NCBI RefSeq assembly: GCF_000179775.1
Contig: NZ_AEEB01000017.1
Location: 372,001 to 436,000, forward strand
DNA from: Ahrensia sp. R2A130
GTDB lineage: Bacteria > Pseudomonadota > Alphaproteobacteria > Rhizobiales > Rhizobiaceae
DNA length: 64,000 bases
Direction of reading: 5' to 3'
Shown here: in pieces, positions 28,023 through 39,646 of the stretch
Position numbering within the stretch: position 1 is the stretch's first letter
How the letters are laid out: every line of letters starts with the position of its first letter
Notes under the pieces: model-generated
Told to the model about the DNA's origin: nothing
What the model saw: only the letters and a program-made list of their open reading frames with translations
Database searches by the model: none
Translations under genes and position numbers: made by a program

Positions 28023-30893
28023 TTAGGCCGCTTTGCGCGTCAGTAATTGCATTGCATCATCGGCACTGACCCCGGGGCCGAAATGGAAGCCTTGTGCAAA
28101 CTCGCAGCCCATTTGTTCCAGTTCCAATGCGTCGCGTTCGCTTTCAGCACCTTCTGCAATCACTTGCATGCCGAGGTCGTGCGCCATTGTGACAATAGAT
28201 TTCAGGATAATTGGCCGTTCAGGCCCCGCCTGCTTATCAAGGAAGGCGCGATCGATCTTGATCGTGTCGAACGGGAAACGCATCAGGTGGGATAGCGATG
28301 AAAAGCCGGTCCCGAAATCGTCCAAAGCAAGTCCGGCACCTGCATCACGCACGCGGGCCAATACGCGGGTGGCATGTTCCGGATTGTCCATGATCAGCGA
28401 CTCGGTGAGTTCCAGACGCAGAGCATCGCGGGGCAGGGAATGGCGTGCCAGAATAGTTTTGACGTCGTTGATGAGATCATGGCGCAGCAACTGTCGGCTG
28501 GAAACATTGACACTCACGAACAGGTTCTCGTCGCCGGTCGCAATCATGCGTGCCAGTTCGGTGGCAGCTTGTTCCAGCGCAAATTGCCCCAAGCGCACGA
28601 TAAGCCCGGATTTCTCAGCCGCAGGAATGAACTCGGACGGCATGACGGCACCCCGTTCAGGGTGTTGCCAGCGCATCAGAGCTTCAAAGCCGACGAGCTG
28701 ACGGGTTTTGAGGTCGACAATCGGTTGGTAAACCATCTCGAGCTGATTGAGATCGAGAGCTGAACGTAGGTCGTGGTTGAAGTCGCCAACCGGTGCCTGT
28801 CCGTGGCGGAAAGCCGGGCGGAATGGTTCGATTCTGTCGCCGCCAAGTCTTTTGGCCTGAAGCATTGCGGTTTCTGCGTCTTTATACAGAGGCTCCACCG
28901 TGCTGCGATCGTTCGACCAACTCACGAGACCAACCGATGCTGTTACTGAAATACCTTCTTCGGCAAAACTGATTGGAGCGCGGATGGCGCGTTGTAGCGC
29001 ATCAGCAAGCACAACGACTTTCTCAGGCTCACCTTGAGAAAGCAGCAAGAGGCCAAACTGGTCGTTGGATAAACGTGCCAAACAATCTTGCGGTCTAAGG
29101 ATACGCCGAATTCGGCGCGCCATAGTTAGCAGAACTGCATCACCAGCGGCCACGCCAGCGTCTTTGTTCAGCTGGGCAAACCTGTCGAAGTCGATGATGA
29201 ACAGGCTTGGTCGCAGGTCAGAAGTTTGCTGCGCGATGGCGATAGCGCTCTCGATCCGGTCAAGGAAGATTTGTTTGTTGGGAAGGCCGGTTAAGTTGTC
29301 ATGGACAGCGTCGTGCAGCAGTCGTTCTTGGGCTACGCGCTGGTCGGTCACGTTTGTCAGGCTACCAACACAACGCAACACTTCACCATCATTGCCAATG
29401 ACCGGGCGCGCGCGCAGTGCGTACCATGTGTAATGCGCGTCGTCTCCGCGAAGACGGATATCCAGTTTCAGACGCCCTTTGCGGTGATCAAGTATGACAT
29501 CGAGAGCGGAGCGGAACGGGCTACGGTCTTCCGGGTGTAAGTGCGGCAACCAATCGGCAGGCGCACCATCAAGAGCACCTTGTTTCAGGCCCAGCGCGGT
29601 TGCGACTTCCGGTCCGGCATGAATACGATCACGGTCTACATCCCAGTCAAAAACTGCGTCTCCTGAACCGGTCAGAGCGAGTGCCTGTCGCTCCACATCG
29701 CTGACGAGATTTTGCGCAATCGCGCCGCCCGCAAAGGCATGTTGCATAACGGTAAAGGCGAGCAACAGTACCAACAGAACGAGACCGCCCCCAAGTGCCG
29801 GTTGAATGATGTCATTGTCCAACTGGCCGGAAATTGTCCACCAGCCACCAACAGTCCAAGCGATTGTTAGCAACCAGGTTGGCACAATCAAAATCGCCCG
29901 ATCATAGCGCTGGAAGCATAGGATTATGATCAGCAGCAGCGTGACGCCAACCGCGCCTGCAAACGCCATGCGGGCGATGCCGGAAGCTCTCTCCGGCATG
30001 AAGATGGCTGCCGCAAAAAGCGCGCCCATCGCCGCTATCCAGCCGAGCATCAACCAGTTCCAGCGGGAGTTCCAACGGCCAAGATGCAAATAAGCATACG
30101 GGAAGATAAGCAGGGTCGCTGCAAGCGCAACCTCCGTACCAGCACGCCAGCGGTTCAGATCGCCAGGCGCTAGATCAACGATCTTGGAAATGAAGCCGAA
30201 GTCGACGCAGATATAGGCAAGCACCGCCCAAGCCAAAGCGGCCGTGGCGGGGAACATTGCTGAACCTTTGACGACGAAAAGGATCGTAAGGAAGACGGCT
30301 AACAGCCCCGAAATGCCTAGAACGATGCCTTCATAAAGCGTGAATGAGTTGACCGCATCCTTGTAGGCGTCCGGCTCCCATAGCGTCAGGCTGGGAACGT
30401 CTGCAGAACCAAGTTCGGCAACGAATGTAACCACAGCGCCGGGATCGAGCGTGACGCGGAAAATATCCGCCCCACCATCAAGTTGCCGGTCCAGCGCGAA
30501 CCCCTGACTTGGAGTAATCGACACGATGCGTTGGCGACCGAGGTCCGGCCACATGAAACCTGATCCTGGAAGCCGGTAGTGGGGAGCAACTATCAGGCGG
30601 TCGATTTGCCTGTCGGATTTGTTGGCCAGTGCGAATGACAGCCAATCACCACTGCCTTCATTGCCGGTGGAGCGCACTTCGATGCGGTTGATAACACCTC
30701 CCGCATCGGGGGCCGTTTGAACCGCCAATCGTGCACCGGCAGCCGGATGAAAATCGGTTGTGCCTTTCAAATCGATGGCGGTGGCTTGCGACGTCACATC
30801 GACAGGGTCGAGCGCGCGGGCCGATGTCGTTGCAAGGCATGTCAGCAGCACGGCCAATATAAACCGGATCATTGATCTCGTCGGTAATGACAT
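28023..30893 (-). CDS. Membrane GGDEF/EAL protein, probable c-di-GMP phosphodiesterase
   Basis: This 956-residue protein is composed of a signal peptide, a periplasmic beta-rich sensor (about 25-190), seven or so transmembrane helices (about 195-390), a PAS-like region with WYALRARPVIGNDGEVL, a GGDEF domain and a C-terminal EAL domain. The GGDEF signature is degenerate (LARLSNDQFG), so cyclase activity is unlikely. The EAL domain keeps its catalytic set: FEALMRW, NVSSRQL, LELTES, LDDFGTGFSSL, IKIDRAF, IAEGAE and AQGFHF. It therefore probably degrades c-di-GMP under control of the periplasmic/7TM (DISM-like) sensor. The start at 30893 is uncertain; ATG 30872 is the alternative. Confidence 0.85.
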   Translation of the reverse strand: MSLPTRSMIRFILAVLLTCLATTSARALDPVDVTSQATAIDLKGTTDFHPAAGARLAVQTAPDAGGVINRIEVRSTGNEGSGDWLSFALANKSDRQIDRLIVAPHYRLPGSGFMWPDLGRQRIVSITPSQGFALDRQLDGGADIFRVTLDPGAVVTFVAELGSADVPSLTLWEPDAYKDAVNSFTLYEGIVLGISGLLAVFLTILFVVKGSAMFPATAALAWAVLAYICVDFGFISKIVDLAPGDLNRWRAGTEVALAATLLIFPYAYLHLGRWNSRWNWLMLGWIAAMGALFAAAIFMPERASGIARMAFAGAVGVTLLLIIILCFQRYDRAILIVPTWLLTIAWTVGGWWTISGQLDNDIIQPALGGGLVLLVLLLAFTVMQHAFAGGAIAQNLVSDVERQALALTGSGDAVFDWDVDRDRIHAGPEVATALGLKQGALDGAPADWLPHLHPEDRSPFRSALDVILDHRKGRLKLDIRLRGDDAHYTWYALRARPVIGNDGEVLRCVGSLTNVTDQRVAQERLLHDAVHDNLTGLPNKQIFLDRIESAIAIAQQTSDLRPSLFIIDFDRFAQLNKDAGVAAGDAVLLTMARRIRRILRPQDCLARLSNDQFGLLLLSQGEPEKVVVLADALQRAIRAPISFAEEGISVTASVGLVSWSNDRSTVEPLYKDAETAMLQAKRLGGDRIEPFRPAFRHGQAPVGDFNHDLRSALDLNQLEMVYQPIVDLKTRQLVGFEALMRWQHPERGAVMPSEFIPAAEKSGLIVRLGQFALEQAATELARMIATGDENLFVSVNVSSRQLLRHDLINDVKTILARHSLPRDALRLELTESLIMDNPEHATRVLARVRDAGAGLALDDFGTGFSSLSHLMRFPFDTIKIDRAFLDKQAGPERPIILKSIVTMAHDLGMQVIAEGAESERDALELEQMGCEFAQGFHFGPGVSADDAMQLLTRKAA

Positions 30894-31009
30894 AAACGCA
30901 GTGCTGCCTCTCCGCGCCTGACGAGAAGTTGGTCGGGCCTTGATTGGTAATAGAGATTTTGACCATCCGGGTAAACGGCAGCAAGCTGGAACAAACTGCC
31001 ATTTTCCAA

Positions 31010-31609
31010 TCATAAATCGCGATCAGTCGGTGCGGAGTCCTCGGCAAGCCGCGCAAATAGATCGTGGTCTCTCCACTGACCATTGATGCGCAGATAACCC
31101 CGCGCCAAACCCTCACGCTGAAAGCCGGAAGTCAGCAGAAGGCGCCGCGACGCATCGTTGTCTGTAACTGCGGCGGCTTCCAGTCGGTGCAGACGATGTG
31201 TTGTGAACAAATCCGTCGTTACCGCCTTAACCGCCTCGCTCATGAAGCCTAGTCCGGCATAAGCCTCGCCCATCCAGTAACCCAGCGTGCCGGTATCAGC
31301 GACGCCGCGTCGGATGTTGCTCACGGTTATGCCGCCCAACAACGCGTGGTCATGGGAAAACAAAAACCAAGGCAGGCTCCTTCCTTGCGCAATATCGGCT
31401 TCGTGTCGGCGCATACGAGTGCGCCAATTGGCCGTTGAAAACTCGTCTCTCGCCCAAGTTGGTTCATAGGGTTGAAGAAAAGCTCGGCTGCTTTCGCGCA
31501 ACTCGCGCCATTTTTGAAAGTCAGCGGTTTCCGGTCGCCGCAGCAACAGACGTTCCGTTTCAAGCCGGGTGGGCTGTGGTGGTCGTTCCGGGAATCGCAG
31601 AAGCCGCAT
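31010..31609 (-). CDS. GNAT family N-acetyltransferase (RimJ/RimL-like)
   Basis: This 199-residue acetyltransferase fold has ETERLLLRRPETADF at the N terminus, LLGGITVSNI and the acetyl-CoA-binding region GYWMGEAYAGLGFMSEAVKAV, then the DNDASRRLLLTSGFQREGLARGYL end typical of RimJ/RimL ribosomal-protein acetyltransferases. Target unknown. It starts six bases after the stop of the M16 peptidase gene and is probably co-transcribed with it. Confidence 0.88.
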   Translation of the reverse strand: MRLLRFPERPPQPTRLETERLLLRRPETADFQKWRELRESSRAFLQPYEPTWARDEFSTANWRTRMRRHEADIAQGRSLPWFLFSHDHALLGGITVSNIRRGVADTGTLGYWMGEAYAGLGFMSEAVKAVTTDLFTTHRLHRLEAAAVTDNDASRRLLLTSGFQREGLARGYLRINGQWRDHDLFARLAEDSAPTDRDL

Positions 31610-31615
31610 TGTCTG

Positions 31616-32962
31616 TTACTGCGCCGCCTCGCGAACCCGCACGCCCAGCGCATCAGCCAAAGCCGCTTGATCGGGGACGCCTGAAACCGGCCCAATGGCT
31701 GCGATAGTCGGCATGTTCTCGATGAACAGGCGCGCAGATAGGTCCCGAAGTCTCTCGATGGTAAGCGCGTTGAGACGTTCCATCAGCTCATCATTGGGAA
31801 TGGGGCGCCCAAACAACAATATTTGTCGCGCGATCTGGCCCGCGCGTGAGGCCGGGCTTTCGAGACTCATGAGCAGACCGGCACTTATCTGGGCTCTTGC
31901 CCTATCGAGCTCATCCTGACTTATGCCTTCGCCTGCTTTTTTCAGTTCGTCTATGATGACCGGCATCAACTCACCCAGATCGCTTTCTTCAGTGGCTGCA
32001 TGAACGCCGAATAGACCGGTGTCGGAATAGCCTTGATGGAAAGCGTAGATGGAGTAGCAAAGGCCGCGTTTTTCGCGAATTTCCTGAAACAGGCGGGAGG
32101 ACATGCCGCCGCCTAACATCATGGACAGGACGTTAGAGGCGTAGAAATCGCGCGCGTGATAGGCGCGGCCTTCGAAACCCATAACGATTTGCGCTTCCTG
32201 ATGATCGCGAACCAGCAACGCTTCACCGCCGGTGTAGAACCCTTTTTCGGGTTCTCTTGCAAGTTGGTTGCCGAAGTGGGCAAACCGCTTCTCTGCCATC
32301 TTCACTATAGCATCGTGATCCACGTTGCCGGATGCGGCAAGAACCATGTTCGGGCCGTGGTAATGGTCTGAAAGGTAAGAGCGAATATCATTGGCCCGAA
32401 ACGACGATACAGTTTCTGGCGTACCCATGATCGGACGCCCCAGCGCCTGATCGCGAAATGCGACGGCCTGAAATTCGTCGAAAACTATGTCTTCGGGATT
32501 GTCGTGCGCCGCGCCGATTTCCTGCAGGATGACGTGTTGTTCTCGAGCAAGCTCGTTTTCGTCGAACAGTGAGTTGTTCAAAATATCAGCGAGAATATCG
32601 ACTGCTAGGGGAACGTCATCCTTCAGCACACGCGCATAAAAAGATGTCGTTTCAGCGCTGGTTGCAGCGTTCACATCGCCGCCTACATTTTCGATCTGAA
32701 CCGCGATGTCCCGCGCCGTTCGGCTGGCGGTGCCTTTGAACGCCATGTGCTCTAACAGGTGGGCAATGCCGTGTTCCGATGCCCGCTCGTCACGTGAACC
32801 GGCCTTTACCCATACGCCAAGTGCTGCACTTTCAAGGTGTTGCATCCGGTCTGTGACGACTGTCAGGCCGTTGCTAAGTCGTGTGACTTCAACGTTGCGG
32901 GGCAGATTTCCCACCAGTTCCACAACTTCGGCTGGTTCATGTGCGGCTATGAATTCGGACAA
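31616..32962 (-). CDS. M16 family zinc peptidase (processing-peptidase-like)
   Basis: This 448-residue inverzincin peptidase has the motif HLLEH at residues 68-72 within AHLLEHMAFKGT and the third zinc ligand Glu148 in HVILQEIG, giving the HxxEHx76E signature. The C-terminal half is the inactive M16 repeat (RDFYASNVLSMMLGGGMSSRLFQEIREKRGLCYSI, by key residues GGGMSSRLFQ and RGLCYS). The start is a TTG at 32962, supported by GGGAG ten bases upstream; no ATG lies before residue 40. Function is possibly peptide degradation. It is followed downstream by the acetyltransferase gene. Confidence 0.93.
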   Translation of the reverse strand: MSEFIAAHEPAEVVELVGNLPRNVEVTRLSNGLTVVTDRMQHLESAALGVWVKAGSRDERASEHGIAHLLEHMAFKGTASRTARDIAVQIENVGGDVNAATSAETTSFYARVLKDDVPLAVDILADILNNSLFDENELAREQHVILQEIGAAHDNPEDIVFDEFQAVAFRDQALGRPIMGTPETVSSFRANDIRSYLSDHYHGPNMVLAASGNVDHDAIVKMAEKRFAHFGNQLAREPEKGFYTGGEALLVRDHQEAQIVMGFEGRAYHARDFYASNVLSMMLGGGMSSRLFQEIREKRGLCYSIYAFHQGYSDTGLFGVHAATEESDLGELMPVIIDELKKAGEGISQDELDRARAQISAGLLMSLESPASRAGQIARQILLFGRPIPNDELMERLNALTIERLRDLSARLFIENMPTIAAIGPVSGVPDQAALADALGVRVREAAQ

Positions 32963-33026
32963 TTCGTTTCTACTCCCAGCGCCGAAAGCGTTCGACGGTA
33001 ATTCCTAAGAAGGGGATACGAGTTGC

Positions 33027-34427
33027 CTATGCGGCAGCCCGGCTGTGCCCCTTGATGAAGGCTTCCACGGCCTCCTGCTCATTGGCCAAGATTGTGAAGT
33101 GTTCCGGCCCCTCCATCAACCCCTCGCAACGTGCTGGTAGTTCTGGATGAATTCCGCTTGCAGCCTTCACCGCATCAGGGAATTTGGCCGGGTGAGCCGT
33201 TGCCAGAACCACCATTGGAGAACCTGTAGCTGCAGGTTTTTCACGTGCTACAGAAATGCCGGTCGCTGTGTGCGGATCGAGCAGATAATTGCTGTCGGCC
33301 AAAACATTTTCGATGATAAGATCGACTTGCGGATCGTTCGCGCGCCCTGCGGAGAAATCGCGGCGGATGGTTTCCAGCAATTTGTCATCAAGCGTGAAAG
33401 CGCCCGATTGAGAAAGACTGGACATGAAGCGCCCCACTTTTTCAGAATCGCGGTCGCCAGCCTCAAACAGCAACCGTTCGAAATTGGAGGACACTTGAAT
33501 GTCCATTGAAGGCGATGTGGTGGCATGAACGCCGGATGTTTCGTAGCGTCCGCTTTCCAGGGTGCGGGCAAGAATGTCATTGGAGTTGGTGGCGATCAAA
33601 AGCTGGTCGATATTTAATCCCATGCGTTTGGCGGCATATCCTGCAAAAATATCTCCAAAATTGCCTGTTGGAACAGAAAACGATACCGCGCGATCAGGCC
33701 CGCCGAGTGCTGCCGCTGCTGTGAAGTAATAGACGATCTGAGCCATGATCCGGCCCCAGTTGATCGAATTCACGCCAGAAAGTGCCACGCCATCGCGGAA
33801 AGCGTGATGATTGAACATCGCCTTCACCAGCGCCTGACAGTCATCGAAATTGCCTTCAATAGCGAGTGCATGGACGTTGGGATCATCCACACCCGTCATT
33901 TGCAAACGTTGAACGTCCGAGACCTTGCCGTGCGGGTAGAGAATGAAGACGTCGCAATGTTCACGCCCATGAAATGCCTCAATGGCAGCGCCGCCTGTAT
34001 CACCCGAGGTTGCACCGACGATAGTTACCTTCTCACCGCGTTCAGCGAGAATGTGATCCATCAGCCGTGCAAGCAGCTGCATGGCGACGTCTTTGAAGGC
34101 CAGCGTTGGGCCATGGAAAAGTTCCAACACAAATTCATTAGGACCGGTCTGCACAAGTGGCGCGACGGCTGCGTGTTCGAAGCTCTCATAAGCCTGATCT
34201 ACGATGTCCGAGAATGTTTCGTGATCAATCTCGCCGCCAAGAAAAGGCTCAAGCACGCGCTTTGCGACCTCTGCGTAAGGAAGCCCAGCCATATCCCGCA
34301 GAGTATCGGCATCGAATTGCGGCCATGTCTGGGGAACATACAGACCACCATCGCGGGCCAGACCGGCAAGAATGACATCGCTGAACCCAAGAACAGGCGC
34401 TTGGCCGCGCGTGCTGACATATTTCAT
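33027..34427 (-). CDS. thrC: Threonine synthase
   Basis: This 466-residue PLP enzyme converts O-phosphohomoserine to threonine, completing the pathway that includes ThrB at 24547-25521. It starts MKYVSTRGQAPVLGFSDV; the PLP lysine is Lys112 in GPTLAFKDVAMQ, and the phosphate-binding VGATSGDTGGAA and VPTGNFGDIFAGY loops are present. This is the long ThrC form of Proteobacteria and yeast. It sits ahead of the M16 peptidase gene on the same strand, with a 64-base gap. Confidence 0.96.
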   Translation of the reverse strand: MKYVSTRGQAPVLGFSDVILAGLARDGGLYVPQTWPQFDADTLRDMAGLPYAEVAKRVLEPFLGGEIDHETFSDIVDQAYESFEHAAVAPLVQTGPNEFVLELFHGPTLAFKDVAMQLLARLMDHILAERGEKVTIVGATSGDTGGAAIEAFHGREHCDVFILYPHGKVSDVQRLQMTGVDDPNVHALAIEGNFDDCQALVKAMFNHHAFRDGVALSGVNSINWGRIMAQIVYYFTAAAALGGPDRAVSFSVPTGNFGDIFAGYAAKRMGLNIDQLLIATNSNDILARTLESGRYETSGVHATTSPSMDIQVSSNFERLLFEAGDRDSEKVGRFMSSLSQSGAFTLDDKLLETIRRDFSAGRANDPQVDLIIENVLADSNYLLDPHTATGISVAREKPAATGSPMVVLATAHPAKFPDAVKAASGIHPELPARCEGLMEGPEHFTILANEQEAVEAFIKGHSRAAA

Positions 34428-34665
34428 TGTAAAATCCCGGCAAAATCACAAAGGAATGACTTTCGGCCCTAAAGGCCATCGTTGCGCCATCGTCTATGGG
34501 AAAGACGCCTGTATTCCAAGCGGTGCAGCGCCACAGGCGCTGTAGCGAGTGCCACCTTATATTGGCAAACCGCGCAACACGGTGGTAAGTCGCCTCAACT
34601 CTTCCCGCATAGGCGTTTCTCGAACGCTTTTGTGACGAGATCGAAAACACGTGAGGGAGCGGGCA
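34428..34665. other. Divergent intergenic region between thrC and the lipoprotein gene
   Basis: About 240 bases with no credible gene. It should contain the thrC promoter (minus) and the lipoprotein promoter (plus). A short GC-rich imperfect inverted repeat, GCGCCACAGGCGC, lies near 34528-34540. No threonine attenuator-like run of Thr or Ile codons was noticed. Confidence 0.4.
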
Positions 34666-35286
34666 ATGCCGCTGTTCGACAAGATGCAAACTCCGATCAC
34701 CACAGCTGCTTTGGCAGCGATGCTAGCTTTGACCGCTTGTCAGACCGGCAGCGTTTTGTCGGGCCAGAACACGGATGATGCAACCGACACCGCCCAAGAT
34801 ACTGCGCGGCAGAACAATTTGACCAACCCCAACGACCGCCCGAAACTCGCCAACACCCGCACTGCGCTGACAGACTATTGCCCCACCGTGCAAATTCGCG
34901 CCGGAACGGAAAGCTTCCGTATTCTGCCCAAGGGCGAAGACCCTGAGACTAGCGACAAGGTGCGCTATCAGGTGTCGATCACCAACGCTGCCCGCGAGTG
35001 CAACTATGTTGGCCAAAACCTGCAGATGCGTGTCGGCGTGAAAGGTCGTCTTATCACTGGGCCGGTCGGCGGTCCTGGAACCGTCACGATGCCAATCCGA
35101 ATTGCGGTAACCGAGGGCAACGAGACAATTTATTCAAAGCTTTACAAGCAGCCGGAAACGATCTCGTCCGGCGAGAGCGCAAAGCTGTTCTCGTTCGTTG
35201 ATGAGGAGGTCATCATTCCCGCGCCGACCAGACCGAATATTCGTGTTTACATCGGCTTCGACGAAGGTCCGTATAATACGCCGTAA
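34666..35286 (+). CDS. Predicted lipoprotein of unknown function
   Basis: This 206-residue protein has a lipoprotein signal TAALAAMLALTAC with lipobox LTAC at about residues 25-28, a Gln/Asn/Thr-rich linker, then a compact beta-rich domain (YCPTVQIRAGTESFRILPK to RPNIRVYIGFDEGPY). Similar proteins are common in Rhizobiales, but no function is known to me. The ATG at 34666 follows GAGGGAGCGGGCA; a GTG at 34651 would be too close to that site. Confidence 0.75.
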   Translation: MPLFDKMQTPITTAALAAMLALTACQTGSVLSGQNTDDATDTAQDTARQNNLTNPNDRPKLANTRTALTDYCPTVQIRAGTESFRILPKGEDPETSDKVRYQVSITNAARECNYVGQNLQMRVGVKGRLITGPVGGPGTVTMPIRIAVTEGNETIYSKLYKQPETISSGESAKLFSFVDEEVIIPAPTRPNIRVYIGFDEGPYNTP

Positions 35287-35291
35287 ACTCT

Positions 35292-38296
<3,005 letters not shown>

Positions 38297-38339
38297 GCCG
38301 CCCTGTTCCACCCTTGCCGCGCCCGTGGCAAGACGGGCC

Positions 38340-38840
38340 ATGGATGGATCACGCCCCCCCTTTAAAAAAACCGCCGCCCGGCCTGTGGGCGATCTGGTGT
38401 CGCGCTTGCTCGATCCTGTAATCGAGCGCCGTGCGGGCATGACCATGGACTTGATCGCGTCATGGACAGAAATCGTCGGTGATCGCCATGGCAATAAATC
38501 TGCGCCGCAAAAGCTGAATTGGCCGCGGCAGGCGAGTGACGACCAGCCCTTCGAGCCCGCAACGCTGGTGGTGGCATGTGACACCGGCCACGTCCTGTTC
38601 ATGCAGCATGACACGACCACCATCATCTCGCGCGTCAATGCGTGGTTCGGGTTTTCCGCCGTTGCCCGCGTCAAGTTTACGCAACGCGATACCAAAGCCG
38701 TGAAGGTCTCGGACAACCTCGCGACACCTGATCCGCAAAGGACTGCGAAACTCGCCACCGCATTGGCTGAGATAGATGATCCGAACCTTCGCAACGCTCT
38801 TCAAAAAATGGGCGTTGGGGTGTTCAGCCGTGGTTCATGA
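38340..38840 (+). CDS. DUF721 (DciA-like) family protein
   Basis: This 166-residue protein has the conserved DLVSRLLDPVIERRAGMTMDLIASWTEIVGD stretch typical of DUF721, whose members include the DciA helicase loaders, and a basic/beta-rich middle part. A DNA-replication role is inferred from family membership. The start at 38340 is preferred because an ATG at 38295 would overlap the divergent mutY start codon. It precedes the DsbA-like gene by about 90 bases. Confidence 0.82.
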   Translation: MDGSRPPFKKTAARPVGDLVSRLLDPVIERRAGMTMDLIASWTEIVGDRHGNKSAPQKLNWPRQASDDQPFEPATLVVACDTGHVLFMQHDTTTIISRVNAWFGFSAVARVKFTQRDTKAVKVSDNLATPDPQRTAKLATALAEIDDPNLRNALQKMGVGVFSRGS

Positions 38841-38930
38841 CAATCGTGTCATATTCGCTGTCCGGCCTTCTTTCGCCACACCCTTTCGCATAAAACGAAC
38901 AAAAGCCTGAGACCTCAACTGGAGCGCCCC

Positions 38931-39554
38931 ATGATCCGCCTCGACCGCCGCATCTTCCTCGCCTCGACTGCCGCTGCAGCCGTTACCTTCTCGCTTCCTG
39001 CTTTTGCGCAGAGTGTGGAAGGGCTGATGAACAACATCCCGCTGGAAGACAAAGTGATGGGCCAGGCCGACGCGCCGGTCACGATCGTGGAATATGCTTC
39101 CATGACGTGCCCACACTGCAAGACCTTCCACGACACAATCCTGCCGGACCTGAAGAAGGACTATATCGAGACCGGCAAGGCGAAATACATCCTGCGCCCG
39201 TTCCCATTCGACGGTGACCGCCGCGGTGAAGCTGCCTTCATGTTGGCTCTCTGCGCGCCGAACGATAATTATTACGCCATGGTCGACGCGCTCTTCGCGA
39301 CCCAGAAAAACTGGGGCGGGCAGGGCAACCCTGTGCCGGAACTGCTGCGTATCTCGAAACTGGCCGGTATGAGCGAAGCTGACTTCAAAGCGTGCCTCGG
39401 CAATCAGGACCTGTTGACCAAGATGGTGCAGGGCCGGAACAAGGCTGTGAAGGAATTTGGCGTCCGTGCGACCCCCACAGTGTTCATCAATGGTGAAAAA
39501 GTTGGGGAACCAAGCCTTGCAAACCTCAAGGAAGCCATCGAAGCGGCTTCTTAG
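38931..39554 (+). CDS. DsbA-family exported thiol:disulfide oxidoreductase
   Basis: This 207-residue protein has an N-terminal signal with DRRIFLASTAAAAVTFSLPAFA, which has a Tat-like RR-x-FL motif. The mature thioredoxin-fold domain carries the CPHC active site in EYASMTCPHCKTFH and the cis-proline in VRATPTVFINGEKVG. Rhizobial proteins of this type (DsbA/Com1 family) act in the periplasm on disulphide formation. A perfect hairpin follows the stop. Confidence 0.92.
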   Translation: MIRLDRRIFLASTAAAAVTFSLPAFAQSVEGLMNNIPLEDKVMGQADAPVTIVEYASMTCPHCKTFHDTILPDLKKDYIETGKAKYILRPFPFDGDRRGEAAFMLALCAPNDNYYAMVDALFATQKNWGGQGNPVPELLRISKLAGMSEADFKACLGNQDLLTKMVQGRNKAVKEFGVRATPTVFINGEKVGEPSLANLKEAIEAAS

Positions 39555-39562
39555 TGCTATAA

Positions 39563-39594
39563 GCGGCAAACTCCGCTTGGCTGGAGTTTGCCGC
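39563..39594 (+). terminator. Perfect 12-bp hairpin after the DsbA-like gene
   Basis: GCGGCAAACTCC (39563-39574) pairs perfectly with GGAGTTTGCCGC (39583-39594) across an eight-base loop. It starts eight bases behind the stop codon and 53 bases before smc. No T-tract follows, so it may be a weak terminator or an mRNA-stability element that separates dsbA from smc. Confidence 0.6.
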
Positions 39595-39646
39595 ATCATG
39601 CTTGTGGCGAACCCATACTCGCGGCTGCAAACAGGCGGCTAAAGCG

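Noticed and set aside
38297..38794. Upstream extension of the mutY frame to 516 codons
   Set aside because: It runs antisense through the DUF721 gene and adds residues unlike MutY; the ATG at 38296 gives the normal length.
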